Numbered from the stretch's first letter, positions 8,566-17,582 are shown. The stretch: DNA of 64,000 nt from Halodesulfovibrio sp. MK-HDV (GCF_009914765.1 NZ_WYDS01000006.1:62001-126000); one strand, 5' to 3'. Numbers and translations are program-made. The notes: generated by a model from the letters alone, not told the origin.

Positions 8566-9213
8566 ATGGACTGGAATAATATTGCGGAACGTGACGTGTT
8601 CCTCCAACGTTTTTTGGGTCTGTGCGAGTTGTTCGGCGTTGCTGCTGACGAGTTTAAAACAGAATTGTATTTTCGGGCGCTGAATCGTTTTTCAGCGCAG
8701 GAAGTGGCACGGGGGATTGATAGAGCCATCACGCAGTGCCGTTTTTTTCCAAAGCCTGTGGAGCTGCTGGAGCTTATTCAGGGATGCCCTGAAGACATAG
8801 CCGAGGTGGAAGCGGGTAAGGTTATTGAAGCGGTAAAGCGTGTGGGGTCATGGAAATCTGTAGTCTTTGACGATGCTGTTACGGCTGCTGCTATTGAACA
8901 GGGGTTCGGCGGCTGGGTGAAGCTTTGCAGCGAAATGACTGCCAGAGATGAAAAGTGGTTCCGTAAAGACTTTTGCAAACTGTATGTCAGCTTTGCACGG
9001 CAGAATGTTCAGTTTAAGGGCGCGTTGGCAGGGCAGGCTGCCATTGCTAACGACGCGCACTGCAACGAGCATGAAGAGCCGGTGGCACTGGTGGGCAATG
9101 TGCGTAAAGCGCAGACGATGCTCGAAGCCGGAGTCATAAAGCAGGGAACCCCGATTGCCATGCTGACAGGCCGTGTCGGCAAAAAACTCGCAGTGGAGGC
9201 ACTGGATGGGTAG
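8566..9213 (+). CDS. Phage replication protein, second gene (remnant B)
   Basis: 215 residues, starting 3 bases after the initiator. The N-terminal segment ERDVFLQRFLGLCELFG and the ARGIDRAITQCRFFPKPVELLE motif match the prophage protein at 28345-28953 through most of the length. The position directly after an initiator and the helical N-terminus suggest a helicase-loader or partner protein, but this is inference from gene order. Its stop overlaps the ATG of the next gene, so the three genes form a tight cassette. Confidence 0.65.
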   Translation: MDWNNIAERDVFLQRFLGLCELFGVAADEFKTELYFRALNRFSAQEVARGIDRAITQCRFFPKPVELLELIQGCPEDIAEVEAGKVIEAVKRVGSWKSVVFDDAVTAAAIEQGFGGWVKLCSEMTARDEKWFRKDFCKLYVSFARQNVQFKGALAGQAAIANDAHCNEHEEPVALVGNVRKAQTMLEAGVIKQGTPIAMLTGRVGKKLAVEALDG

Positions 9214-9748
9214 TATCTATATTCCGCAACATTTTAGCATTGATGAGCTGCTGCCGCCGCCTGCTTTGCTACCTGCGTCCTTTGAGACTGTGTACCATAA
9301 GGATAAGGCCGCGCTGTTTCGTTTGTTCGATTACCGTATACTGGTAACACTGGACAGACTGCGTGAGCGTTATGGGGCGTGTTCGATTAACAATTGGCAT
9401 AAATTTTCTGAAGTGGAATGGGTAGACGGCGTTCCTTCTATGTTTCGTTTTTCTGGCTGGCGACCTGTTGATTGTTGTGAAGGCGCGGCGTTGTCTGAAC
9501 ATAAGCTGTTTCGCGCTATGGATTGCAAATTCAGCCATACTACACCGGATGAGGTGTGGGATGAAATGCTTGTGGATGCTAATGCGCCGCAGTTTGAGTA
9601 CATGCAGCGCATTGAAGCCTTTGGCGGTATGTCGTGGTTTCATTTTGATATGGGACAACACGCCCGTTACGGAAAGGCGATTTACGTAATCAGTAACCGC
9701 GGCGATCGTGCCGGTCTGCCAAGGCAGATTGAAAGGGTCGGCGGATAA
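9206..9748 (+). CDS. M15-like zinc peptidase (remnant B)
   Basis: 180 residues from ATG 9206 (GGAGG 8 bases upstream), overlapping the previous gene by 8 bases. The SEHKLFRAMD segment (near residue 97) fits the SxHxxGxAxD zinc-binding motif of M15 D,D-carboxypeptidase/endolysin enzymes, with G replaced by F. The SWFHFDMG segment near residue 149 supplies the third ligand (WxHxD). The prophage paralogue is at 28955-29446. A peptidoglycan-cleaving role is likely by family, although it lies in a replication cassette and not in the lysis region. No signal peptide is seen. The C-terminal 25 residues differ from the paralogue. Confidence 0.65.
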   Translation: MGSIYIPQHFSIDELLPPPALLPASFETVYHKDKAALFRLFDYRILVTLDRLRERYGACSINNWHKFSEVEWVDGVPSMFRFSGWRPVDCCEGAALSEHKLFRAMDCKFSHTTPDEVWDEMLVDANAPQFEYMQRIEAFGGMSWFHFDMGQHARYGKAIYVISNRGDRAGLPRQIERVGG

Positions 9749-9796
9749 AATCTCGGAACGCAGAACATGGCTGGTTCTGTCGATGAGGTAACGAAT

Positions 9797-9832
9797 AAAA
9801 AGCCCCTGAAACGTTGTGTTTCAGGGGCTTTG
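9797..9832 (+). terminator. Hairpin after remnant B cassette
   Basis: AAAGCCCCTGAAAC/GTTTCAGGGGCTTT with 5-base loop; only a short T run follows. It also faces the minus-strand gene ending at 9841. Confidence 0.65.
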
Positions 9833-9840
9833 CTGTGGTT

Positions 9841-10038
9841 TTATATGTGGGTATCTTTTTCTACTTCTGCCGGTTTACTCATTTTACGTTTGATAGTGAT
9901 GTGAATTACTGTCGCAAGAATACCGATGGCAATGCCCGGGAATATGGCATCAGTAAATTGATTCAGACTGAAAAGGTGCTGAAAGATCAGTGTTCCAATG
10001 CCGATGTATACAACTAAAAGTAAAAATATAAGTCTCAT
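9841..10038 (-). CDS. Small two-helix membrane protein
   Basis: 65 residues from the ATG at 10038, preceded by AAGGAAG. Two hydrophobic helices (about residues 2-20 and 32-49) and a charged C-terminal tail (KRKMSKPAEVEKD). Not recognised. It ends at the remnant B terminator and could be host or accessory. Confidence 0.55.
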   Translation of the reverse strand: MRLIFLLLVVYIGIGTLIFQHLFSLNQFTDAIFPGIAIGILATVIHITIKRKMSKPAEVEKDTHI

Positions 10039-10161
10039 GTGTGCTTCCTTAGGTAGCATGGTGCTATGGGGGGGACGAGGTGTGAGGATCGTCTCCTGTT
10101 TAAAATTTTTGCAAAGGCTTAGGCGCTAATCTCCATGCTAGTAGTCTATCTGCCGTGTTAG

Positions 10162-10566
10162 TCACACTATATTCTCAGTTAGGATGGTAAAGCGGAGAGT
10201 CGCTTCCGGTTGTGTGAATGTTTTTGTGCAGCTTAAGCCCAGTTTCGTGCTTGGTGGAAGGACGAGCAGAAGCTCTCGCGAAAATGTCTCTTCATCTATT
10301 GTTACGTGCACGTTTAGAGTTATTTCGAACTTTTTTTCATGATCCGGATTAATCAGATAGGCGATTCTGCCTGTGTTGTGCGCTCCGCAACAGCCATCGT
10401 ATCTAAGAAAACATTGATGTTTGCTTTGATGATCTTGGGGTGATTGATTGTTGCATTTGTTTTTGCGGTCGTCACAGAGTACGCGATCAGCTTCTGTGAA
10501 TCGCACTTTGCTTCCAAAGTCCTGAGATATTACATCAAAAATTTCTTGTGGAGTAAGGTGCTGCAT
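10162..10566 (-). CDS. Cys-rich hypothetical protein
   Basis: 134 residues from ATG 10566 (GGGA upstream). Five Cys lie between residues 31 and 60 with a CC pair (DGCCGAHN), so a metal site is possible. The C-terminal half is beta-type (FEITLNVHVTI then ELLLVLPP). A KVRF-x-EADRVLC start is seen after the first 30 residues. No family recognised, no signal peptide, and no co-directional neighbour close by. Confidence 0.5.
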   Translation of the reverse strand: MQHLTPQEIFDVISQDFGSKVRFTEADRVLCDDRKNKCNNQSPQDHQSKHQCFLRYDGCCGAHNTGRIAYLINPDHEKKFEITLNVHVTIDEETFSRELLLVLPPSTKLGLSCTKTFTQPEATLRFTILTENIV

Positions 10567-10822
10567 ATAGTTCCCTGCATTTGCCGCCAAAGGTTATGAG
10601 AGGATGTTCGAACCATGATTCTACAACAAGCTTTGGGTTGGTGGAATTGTTTTGTGGAAAAAATGTGGTGCTGCCGTGTGGGGTGACTGCAAAAAATAAA
10701 ACCCTTGTTTGAGCTGGGGCAGGTTGTCGCTTGTGCGGGATTTGGAGAAATTTCGTATAAAAGTCAGGCTGTGGACGAAATGAAGCCGTGAGTGATGGTG
10801 ACGTAGTTGACGTCGAGCCGAC

Positions 10823-10850
10823 TAGACAAAATAGCCAAGTGGACTATATT
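10823..10850 (+). promoter_or_regulatory. Sigma-70 type promoter of the Septu-like operon
   Basis: TAGACA (10823-10828), 16-base spacer, TATATT (10845-10850), 60 bases before the ATPase gene. The surrounding 10591-10909 interval shows no gene. Confidence 0.5.
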
Positions 10851-10909
10851 AGTCATAACAAATTAGTTTATTAGCGCGGGCTGCGCTGTATATATTTTTC
10901 ACGGAGAAG

Positions 10910-12265
10910 ATGATGATCAAAACTCTTGAGCTTAACAACGTGGGGCCTTCCGAACATCTAGAAATAGAGTTCGGGGACAGACTCACCGTGTTTACGGGTG
11001 ATAACGGCTTGGGAAAGAGTTTTGTTCTTGATGTTGCATGGTGGATGCTCACAAAGGAGTGGGCTGGCGAGATGGCAATGCCGGAATCGCTGATTACTGC
11101 TTCCTACAATAATAGTGACCAGCCGGAGCCGGTTATTCGCGGCCAATTTGATTCCATTAATAAAATGGATGTGGTGCAGCATTATGTTTTTCAGCCTCTG
11201 GGACAGGTGTGGAGCTGTAATTCGAATGAAGACGAACGGATTATAGAAGGCAACTCCCCGAGCGATTCTATTGTGCTGTATATGAAGTATGACGGAACCG
11301 TGGCTATGTATGATCCGGTTAAAGCGCAGGCAGATGAGTTTGCACGGGCGCTTGTACAGGAACGTGCGCGGCATTATGAAAACGTGAGCATTTCTTTTAC
11401 GCAAAAGACTACCCGTATATATTCTCAAGCAGAACTTTGGAACGGTGTGCAGAAGCGCCGCAGGCAGGAGTTCAACGGTCTGATTGCAGACTGGGGCGAC
11501 TGGCAGCGTGAAGACAGCTTTGCCTATGAGTGCTTGAAGAAGGGCGTACGTCATTTATCCCCGAAGGGTGAGCCGTTTTCCATTGGCAGTTTGCGCAGGG
11601 TTAAAGCAGACGACAGCCGCAAGTTTCCTACAATCAAGTCTGAGTTCGGCAAAGAAACCCCACTCATCTATGCATCAGCAGGTATCCGCAAAATTTTATC
11701 TCTTCTTTATGCTATGACATGGGTATGGAATGAGCACATTGAGCTGTGCGAAAAGTACAACATGAAGGCAGCCTCAAAAATTGTTCTCATGATCGATGAG
11801 GTGGAAGCGCATCTGCATCCGCAATGGCAGCGAAGTATTTTGAAATCTCTCGAATCCGTCATGGGCAGCCTGCTCACAGGGTACGATGTTTCTACGCAGC
11901 TTATTTGTACTACACATTCTCCGTTGGTTCTGGCGTCCCTTGATCCTATTTTTGATGAAGAGGAAGACGCGCTCTATACTTTTGATATGAACAAAGAAAA
12001 GTGTGAAATAGAGTTGAAAAAAGAGGAATGGGTACGACGCGGATCTTCTGCAGCGTGGCTTACAAGCCCTGTTTTTGGATTAGAGACAGACTCTTCAGAA
12101 CAGCGTGAAGAAGCGATTAAAGAGGCTAGGCTGGCAGTGCGTAACCGCGTTAGCGAAGCAGAGGCCCAAGTTGTTCATCAAAAACTGGTTGCCGCGTTGC
12201 ATCAGGCCGACCCGTTCTGGTCATTCTGGCGTACCCGTGCAGAGAAACGGGGCTGGAATTTATGA
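10910..12265 (+). CDS. ptuA: Septu-like ABC/AAA-family ATPase (PtuA-like)
   Basis: 451 residues. Walker A GDNGLGKS at residues 30-37 directly follows a short N-terminal strand, as in SMC/ABC-type ATPases. Walker B lies near residue 290 (IVLMIDEVEAHLHP), and a TTHSPLVLAS segment contains the usual switch His. The gene overlaps by 4 bases (ATGA) with an HNH-type nuclease gene. ATPase plus HNH in this order is the composition of Septu (PtuA-PtuB) antiphage systems, where the ATPase assembles with the nuclease. A CGGAGAAG ribosome site precedes the ATG. The system assignment is inference from architecture; other OLD- or AAA15-type defence ATPases look similar. Confidence 0.65.
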   Translation: MMIKTLELNNVGPSEHLEIEFGDRLTVFTGDNGLGKSFVLDVAWWMLTKEWAGEMAMPESLITASYNNSDQPEPVIRGQFDSINKMDVVQHYVFQPLGQVWSCNSNEDERIIEGNSPSDSIVLYMKYDGTVAMYDPVKAQADEFARALVQERARHYENVSISFTQKTTRIYSQAELWNGVQKRRRQEFNGLIADWGDWQREDSFAYECLKKGVRHLSPKGEPFSIGSLRRVKADDSRKFPTIKSEFGKETPLIYASAGIRKILSLLYAMTWVWNEHIELCEKYNMKAASKIVLMIDEVEAHLHPQWQRSILKSLESVMGSLLTGYDVSTQLICTTHSPLVLASLDPIFDEEEDALYTFDMNKEKCEIELKKEEWVRRGSSAAWLTSPVFGLETDSSEQREEAIKEARLAVRNRVSEAEAQVVHQKLVAALHQADPFWSFWRTRAEKRGWNL

Positions 12266-12909
12266 TCCCAGTGACCCGCGCTCCGGAGCCAGGAAGTTTC
12301 AATAAAAAAGTCAGAAAGCCGGGGAGAATGTTTTTAAGGCGTCACCATGTCAAACAGGGTGATCCTCCACCTGCAAATTTCCCATGGAGAAGGTTCTGGA
12401 GTCGAGCCATACCCATGCTCCATAGAAGCTACCACGATATTTGTGCGTACCTTGGCGTCTATCTCGATCCAGATACCGACGGTTCAGGAAACCGCGAAGG
12501 CAGCGTAGAGCACTTTATTCCGAAAGCGCAGAATGCATGGCAGGCATACGAGTGGCGGAACTATCTTCTTGCGGACAGGCGCGTAAATTCCAGCCGTGGA
12601 CAGGAGACGTTGACGTGTCCGTATGATTTGGATTTCTATCCCTTTGAGCTGATGCTGGATACCGGCATGATCGCGGTTTCTGAAGAACTGACAATGGAGC
12701 AGGAAGACAAGGCTTACGAGATTTTGGATGCCTTGAGTCTGGATAAAGAAATGTACGACATAGAACGCGCAGAGTATTACGCTCGCTATAAAGATCGCAC
12801 CCGTGATGATGCCCTTACAAACGCTCAGATTGCCCGCTACGCTCCATTTATCTGGTATGAGATACGACGGCAGGGTTTTGTTGTTAATGAGAAGAAGAGG
12901 CGCAAGTAA
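12262..12909 (+). CDS. ptuB: HNH-type nuclease (PtuB-like)
   Basis: 215 residues. SVEHFIPK at 81-88 supplies the catalytic EH-F-PK motif seen in PtuB and related HNH proteins; the following AYEWRNYLLA and RVNS segments give the conserved Asn residues (about 100 and 109). The zinc-type Cys pairs common in other HNH enzymes are absent (ADRRVN stands where LAC-xxCN is usual). Translation is coupled to the ATPase by the ATGA overlap. Together the pair probably forms an anti-phage complex that cleaves nucleic acid on infection. Confidence 0.65.
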   Translation: MIPVTRAPEPGSFNKKVRKPGRMFLRRHHVKQGDPPPANFPWRRFWSRAIPMLHRSYHDICAYLGVYLDPDTDGSGNREGSVEHFIPKAQNAWQAYEWRNYLLADRRVNSSRGQETLTCPYDLDFYPFELMLDTGMIAVSEELTMEQEDKAYEILDALSLDKEMYDIERAEYYARYKDRTRDDALTNAQIARYAPFIWYEIRRQGFVVNEKKRRK

Positions 12910-12977
12910 CGCGACCAGTGCGGCCTGTTCGAATAAGCAACCAGTTCGAATAAGCGACTGGACGAAGATAAAAGAAA

Positions 12978-13009
12978 AACTCTCATCAGTTGATGGGAGT
13001 TTTTTTTTG
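12978..13009 (+). terminator. Terminator of the Septu-like operon
   Basis: ACTCTCATCA/TGATGGGAGT stem with a long T run. Confidence 0.8.
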
Positions 13010-13149
13010 TGATCGCATCACCTGATTAGGTGACGGCAAGCGAGGGCGCGTGGTAGCTGCTCTGGTTACGTGTGGAGTTGCTTGAGCGCTATTGGGTTTT
13101 ATATAAATTCGGTTAATGCAAAATGTAACTAGCCATCGAAAACATACGA

Positions 13150-13213
13150 AAAAAGCCCTGCTAATTTGTCTGCATCCTGTGAGAAGGGCAGGCAAATTAG
13201 CAGGGCTTTTTCT
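13150..13213. terminator. Bidirectional long hairpin
   Basis: AGCCCTGCTAATTTG pairs with CAAATTAGCAGGGCT, with A-rich and T-rich flanks. It lies between the convergent Septu-like operon and the PH-domain gene. Confidence 0.8.
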
Positions 13214-13222
13214 TTCTCTTTT

Positions 13223-13600
13223 CTAGCTCAGGATTTTTGTTGCAAGGAGTTTCTGGATCCCCACAACGTCGCTGCCTTTTTTGAGCTCTTTTTTGATTGG
13301 CGCATGGCGACCGGAAACCCACAAGGTGAGTTCTGAGTCCATGTCGAAATGGCCTGCGGTTTCAACGGAGAAAGTGCTGATCGATTTGTATGGAATGGTC
13401 AGGTAATCAACTTTTTTACCGGTCATACCTTGCTTGTCGATCAAAAGAAGGCGTCCTGAAGTAAATATATACATGTCCCGGATTACTTTGAAAGCGCGTT
13501 CAATCTCTTCGCCTTCAACCATAATCGGCTCTAAATCTTTATATAGTTTTTTAGCATCAACTTCGGATGCATTGCCTAATAAGGCATCAAAAATTCCCAT
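13223..13600 (-). CDS. Bacterial PH-domain protein
   Basis: 125 residues, the usual length of the family. The N-terminal helix is followed by a beta barrel with the VIRDMYIFTSGRLLLIDKQG segment and KVDYLTIPYKSISTFSVE, typical of bacterial pleckstrin-homology domains. These are cytoplasmic proteins of poorly known role that form ring-like oligomers. AGGAG lies upstream of the ATG. Monocistronic, ending in the bidirectional terminator. Confidence 0.75.
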   Translation of the reverse strand: MGIFDALLGNASEVDAKKLYKDLEPIMVEGEEIERAFKVIRDMYIFTSGRLLLIDKQGMTGKKVDYLTIPYKSISTFSVETAGHFDMDSELTLWVSGRHAPIKKELKKGSDVVGIQKLLATKILS

Positions 13601-13682
13601 AGTATTCTCCTAATAATCTGCGGAATAAGCAGCGAGAACCTATAGTCAAAATTGTTTTAAAAGAAAACCTATAAAATTATTT

Positions 13683-13772
13683 AAAAAAGCCCTTACAAGT
13701 TACTGTAAGAGCTTTTTACATTCGTATGTGGAAAGTAAAAAAGTCCTCTACAATTAAGCAGAGGACTTTTTA
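13683..13772. terminator. Two consecutive hairpin terminators
   Basis: AAGCCCTTACA/TGTAAGAGCTT at 13687-13712 and AAAAGTCCTCT/AGAGGACTTTT at 13739-13770. The second ends the minus-strand gene that stops at 13776. Confidence 0.75.
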
Positions 13773-13775
13773 TTG

Positions 13776-14015
13776 TTACGCTTTGTCTGCTGCGGCAATA
13801 TTTAATGAAATATTTGGGCAAGCATATTCTGATACAAGCTCTGCTACTGCAAAGTTGGTTTCGGACATGTTTGCAATAACTTTTAAGCTGGAACCGGATT
13901 CGTTTGCAACAGTGAGGAGCTGTTCAAGCTCTTCTGGAATGATGTCGCAGGTGGAAACAGTTAATGATGAGCCTTTGGAAAGTAGAAGTATTAACTTATT
14001 AATTGGGTATTCCAC
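13776..14015 (-). CDS. Small hypothetical protein
   Basis: 79 residues from a GTG start with GAGAG upstream. It is mixed alpha/beta, with alternating hydrophobic residues (KLILLL, LKVIANM) and a final LNIAAADKA. There are no recognisable motifs. The terminator placed directly after its stop supports it as a real gene. Confidence 0.45.
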   Translation of the reverse strand: MEYPINKLILLLSKGSSLTVSTCDIIPEELEQLLTVANESGSSLKVIANMSETNFAVAELVSEYACPNISLNIAAADKA

Positions 14016-14518
14016 TGTAGTCTCTCTGTTTTTTTAAGCACATGATGATGCATGTAGTCTTATAGGAAATTTGTATAATTTGTAGCAAACAATATTGCTA
14101 TGCTTGAAACTTTTTTTAGCGTGTGAGTACACTCGGTATCTATTAAAAAACTCTATCGTTTTTTCTGTGCCCGTCAAGCATACGAATAAATATCTGGAAC
14201 AGAGCTTTATTGCTCCTCTCGTTTTTGTCTAGCGTATGAATAAGTTGTGAAAAAACATCTGTGGGTTGTATCGTCTCCACTAAATTTTACAAAGAGAGTA
14301 GGCGGAGTTTGCTATACTTTACAGGCAGAACTGTCAGGGTAAGGATAGGAAGATGCATACAATACGAAAAAGGAATCTTTTGCTATAAGCCAAAAGACGA
14401 TGTTTCTACTTTGAATAACTGACTAATTATTCGGTGTTGTTATGCTTTTTTATACATGATAGTTGATTCACCCCTTAGCGAAGACTGTCTTCATCAACTA
14501 ATTACAAAGGATATTGCA
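14016..14518. other. Gene-free interval
   Basis: About 500 AT-rich bases. An 11-codon frame with a good ribosome site (GGATAGGAAG, ATG at 14353) could be a leader peptide for the next gene, but nothing else supports it. No RNA gene recognised. Confidence 0.35.
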
Positions 14519-14971
14519 ATGTATGATTATGCTCCCAGTCATAGTGACTGGATTGAGAGAATGGATTCTTTTATGCGTTCAGGCAGAACGTTGGAAGGAA
14601 CATTCGAGGAACATTCAATCAGCATTTGCCCTGATGAAAAGAAAGTATCCTACGGTGTGAAAGTTGATGGCTGGCTCGTGAGTTCTAGTCGGGAAGCTGC
14701 AACTGTTTTGTCTTTCATAATTGAAGCTTATGAAGAAACGATTATTGAAGAAGAGATTGAAGCTGAAAGAGAAGATGCGATAGAATTGGCTAAAGACTGG
14801 GCAAAAAGTGAAGCCTTGAAGGCAGACAAAAAGCCTGAAGATGTTGCCAAGGCTATTTTGGAAGCTGCTGTAAATGCGGAGTCTGAAGCATATGAAGTCG
14901 ACCCCGAAGAGATAACAGCTCTTGTAGCTGAGAGAATAGAAGAGATTCTTGATGCTTGCGAAAGCGAATAG
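14519..14971 (+). CDS. Acidic helical hypothetical protein
   Basis: 150 residues from ATG 14519, chosen because AAAGGA lies 8 bases upstream; an ATG at 14456 would add 21 residues without a ribosome site. The N-terminal half looks globular (GTFEEHSISICPDEKKVSYGVK). The C-terminal half is a long, strongly acidic helix rich in E and A. Not recognised. Followed by a perfect terminator. Confidence 0.55.
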   Translation: MYDYAPSHSDWIERMDSFMRSGRTLEGTFEEHSISICPDEKKVSYGVKVDGWLVSSSREAATVLSFIIEAYEETIIEEEIEAEREDAIELAKDWAKSEALKADKKPEDVAKAILEAAVNAESEAYEVDPEEITALVAERIEEILDACESE

Positions 14972-14989
14972 ACAATAGAATGTAATTAA

Positions 14990-15022
14990 GAAGCCCCCTA
15001 GTACGGTAGGGGGCTTTTTTTA
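14990..15022 (+). terminator. Rho-independent terminator
   Basis: AAGCCCCCTA/TAGGGGGCTT with seven T. Confidence 0.85.
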
Positions 15023-15041
15023 TTAGGTACGCCTAGTTGTG

Positions 15042-15059
15042 CGGTAACATGTGTTACCG
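15042..15059. promoter_or_regulatory. Perfect dyad, possible operator
   Basis: CGGTAACA/TGTTACCG separated by two bases. The loop is too short for an RNA hairpin, so it is more likely a protein site. It lies between convergent genes, which is an unusual place for an operator. Confidence 0.3.
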
Positions 15060-15088
15060 TACTTCTTTGTTCTACTTACTACCTGTTA

Positions 15089-15406
15089 TTACATAATTGG
15101 TTTCCAAACATTAGCTTTTGCTAATTGGAGCATACATATTTTAGCATTGCTCAGAGTGGTCCAATATACATAACTTCCAGCTAAATTTGCGCCTTCAAGG
15201 TTTGCGTTAGTTAAATTAACGTCCTGAAGATCGCAGTTAGCAAGAGTAGCGTGTTGTAAGTTGCAACTATGTAAATTGTATCCACTCAAGTTCTTTTCAG
15301 ATAAATCGGCAGAAGATAGATCTGGTTCTACTTCCGGGTACTCGTTTCTCCAGTTGTTCCAAGCTCTTGATCCATTTGACAGCAGTTCAAAATGGGATTG
15401 TCTCAT
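15089..15406 (-). CDS. Pentapeptide-repeat protein
   Basis: 105 residues from ATG 15406 (TGAGGT upstream). Residues about 30-85 contain roughly ten A/C/S-N/D-L-x-x repeats (DLSEKNLSGYNLHSCNL and on), which form a right-handed quadrilateral beta helix. Some members of the family mimic DNA and protect gyrase; this one is short and its role is unknown. No signal peptide in this version. Confidence 0.7.
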   Translation of the reverse strand: MRQSHFELLSNGSRAWNNWRNEYPEVEPDLSSADLSEKNLSGYNLHSCNLQHATLANCDLQDVNLTNANLEGANLAGSYVYWTTLSNAKICMLQLAKANVWKPIM

Positions 15407-15950
15407 TTTTATGACCTCATATTTTAGTAGAAACACTAACTCAGATGTTACAAGCACTGTTTGCATGTAAAATAAGTGCAAATTCAATGTGTAAGTGTCT
15501 AATCGGATGCAGTAGAAAAAATGTTATAGTCAAAATCAATTTTTTTACTATACGCAGTGCTAAACTTATAATGCATGTCAAAAAACTAACATCATTAAAT
15601 CTTTTACTGTGAATTTATAACCAACATTATTTATTCACGAATTTAGTGCTGTAGGGTGAGAGTGAGAAGCTAAAAAAAGTTAGTAAATACACCTAAACTT
15701 TTTTTTACATTTTTCTGTTTAGAGTGATTGCTCTTTTTTAAGCTTTTTATGTGCAAAGCAATGCAAAAATGGAAAGCGTTTAGAGCCTAAAACGCAAGAA
15801 AGCCTAGGCGGCTGGGCTTTTGCTATGCCTTGTGCATTGTGCGTTGTGCTGTGTTAGATTTTTGACAGCGGCTAAAATAAAAAGCTCATAACCTTTTAAA
15901 AGTTATGAGCTTGTTTTTTTGAAGTAATGTGAGAAACGTAAAGCTATGGT
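15407..15950. other. AT-rich interval with a bidirectional terminator
   Basis: No supportable gene. At 15881-15912 AAGCTCATAAC pairs with GTTATGAGCTT; an A run before and T run after allow termination from both sides, including for the channel gene that ends at 15951. Confidence 0.6.
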
Positions 15951-16595
15951 CTAGCTTGGTTCGTCTTCTGCTGTTTTAGTCATAAAGCAATCTGGAACAG
16001 AGAGTTTCCAGTGAATCGCAGCAGAGCGAATCCCAAAAATGGTGACTATACAGATAGATCCCAATGTAGCTCTGTGTTCAGGGAAAATGTGAGTGACAAT
16101 AGAATAGAGTATGCAGCCTGAGAGTACAGGCGTTGCATAGAGTTCTCGTGTCATAATGAGTGTTGTACGCCCCGCAACCACGTCACGGGTTACACCGCCC
16201 CCGACAGCTGTAATAACACCCAGTAAGATAGGGCCAACAGGCATCGCAAAGTCTAGTGCAGAAACTTTATCCATTGCCTGTATCGCAAAAAGAGATACAC
16301 CAAGTCCATCGATGTACAACATAAGTGAATAGATGAATCTTCGCTTGAAAAAGGGAGTCGCTGCAAACGTGATTAGGCTTGAAACAAGACCAACCCAAAT
16401 GTAGTTCAGGTCGTTTGCCCAAAAGACGGGTACATCAAGAATTAAATCTCTGATGGTGCCGCCGCCAATGGCTGTGATAACTCCGAGTACGCATGCGCCG
16501 AATAAAGCGATGCGTTGTCTGGAAGATTCAAGCACAGCAGTTATTGCAAAGGCCGCAGTTCCTATCATCCCAAGTGTGTAACTTACTATATCCAT
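15951..16595 (-). CDS. TRIC-family membrane channel (UPF0126/YadS type)
   Basis: 214 residues from ATG 16595 with GGAAGGA upstream. Seven hydrophobic helices in two pseudo-repeats, each carrying the family signature: AIGGGTIRD near residue 40 and AVGGGVTRD near residue 125. Prokaryotic TRIC homologues are homotrimeric cation channels of the inner membrane. Length is normal for the family. The gene is alone and looks like ordinary chromosome amid accessory DNA. Confidence 0.85.
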   Translation of the reverse strand: MDIVSYTLGMIGTAAFAITAVLESSRQRIALFGACVLGVITAIGGGTIRDLILDVPVFWANDLNYIWVGLVSSLITFAATPFFKRRFIYSLMLYIDGLGVSLFAIQAMDKVSALDFAMPVGPILLGVITAVGGGVTRDVVAGRTTLIMTRELYATPVLSGCILYSIVTHIFPEHRATLGSICIVTIFGIRSAAIHWKLSVPDCFMTKTAEDEPS

Positions 16596-17327
16596 CCGTT
16601 TTTCCTTCCGCAATGTGCCAGCACATGCAAATTGTGGCATGAACAGTTGGGTACCTTTGGTTGTATGAGGTAAAGCTGTTCATCATTATGTTGTCATCGG
16701 TAAATCTTACGGTGTTCCAGTGCCTGCGTTGCAGCAGGGCACCCGTTACCAACAGTTTCATTGCAGTGCGAATACGGCGCACTTCATGGTGTTGGTTTAT
16801 ATTGCCCACAGATTCTTCAATGTTTTATTTTACAGGGTCACTTGTAGGTTGTTCTTTTTATTCACGTTGAACTCATCATGAATTTGTTGGAAAGGACTGC
16901 GTCCGTTAACAAAACAAGTTGCGATGGTGCAAGTGTTTTTGTGCTGAGAATGAAATTTTCTGTTCTAGGATGGGGATAATTGCCACAAAAAGTATTGTCT
17001 ATATCATAAGTTACGAGTGAGTTGATTGCTGAGGACAGAGGAATAGTTTTGATTGGATCGATAGGTAGTTCCCTATCGATTTGGTAGACAGCGAGGTGAG
17101 AGTTTTATCGGAAAATGCGTTGTTGGTGAGGCTATGGAGGTTGTGCCCGTTGCGGCGGTGTGAAGTTCTTTTTTATCAGCTACAAAGGGAGGATAATTCC
17201 TCTCCGATAGCAGGTAAATTGCGAATGTTTTTAATCTCTTATAATCGCAATCATGATTATCATCTTGTTTTCTCTCTATTTTTTGAGACGATAATAGTGT
17301 GGAATAACTTTTTACCAGGAGGCAGGT
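16596..17327. other. Gene-poor interval with an inverted repeat
   Basis: About 730 bases. Short frames exist on both strands but none has a ribosome site and recognisable protein character. At 17057-17080 ATCGATAGG and CCTATCGAT form a 9-bp inverted repeat around six bases, a possible operator 250 bases before the next gene. Confidence 0.45.
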
Positions 17328-17582
17328 ATGCCTACCATTAAAAATAATTCCCTTATTGTTCCAAGAAAAATGCAGTATCGCGAGAAGTATGACCCAAAAG
17401 TGCAGGAGACTTTTTTCTACCATATCCTGCCCGGCACCTATCCTATCCAGATGGCGTGGACTACCGCTTATGTTCATGCTGATATCATGGTTGAAGACGG
17501 AACTACCCACACAGGAACCGTTACCCACCTAGCTGTGCCTCTCTATGAGGTTATCTACTCATCAGTTCATCGAGAAGCATAG
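17328..17582 (+). CDS. Small hypothetical protein
   Basis: 84 residues, ATG with AGGAGG 7 bases upstream, so translation is well supported. Sequence is rich in aromatic residues (ETFFYHILPG, AYVHADIMVEDG) and likely beta-type. Not recognised. Followed by a hairpin terminator at 17680. Confidence 0.55.
   Translation: MPTIKNNSLIVPRKMQYREKYDPKVQETFFYHILPGTYPIQMAWTTAYVHADIMVEDGTTHTGTVTHLAVPLYEVIYSSVHREA

Noticed and set aside
16528-16870. Overlapping frames upstream of the TRIC gene
   Set aside because: Looked at as possible transposase remnant; no DDE or inverted-repeat evidence.
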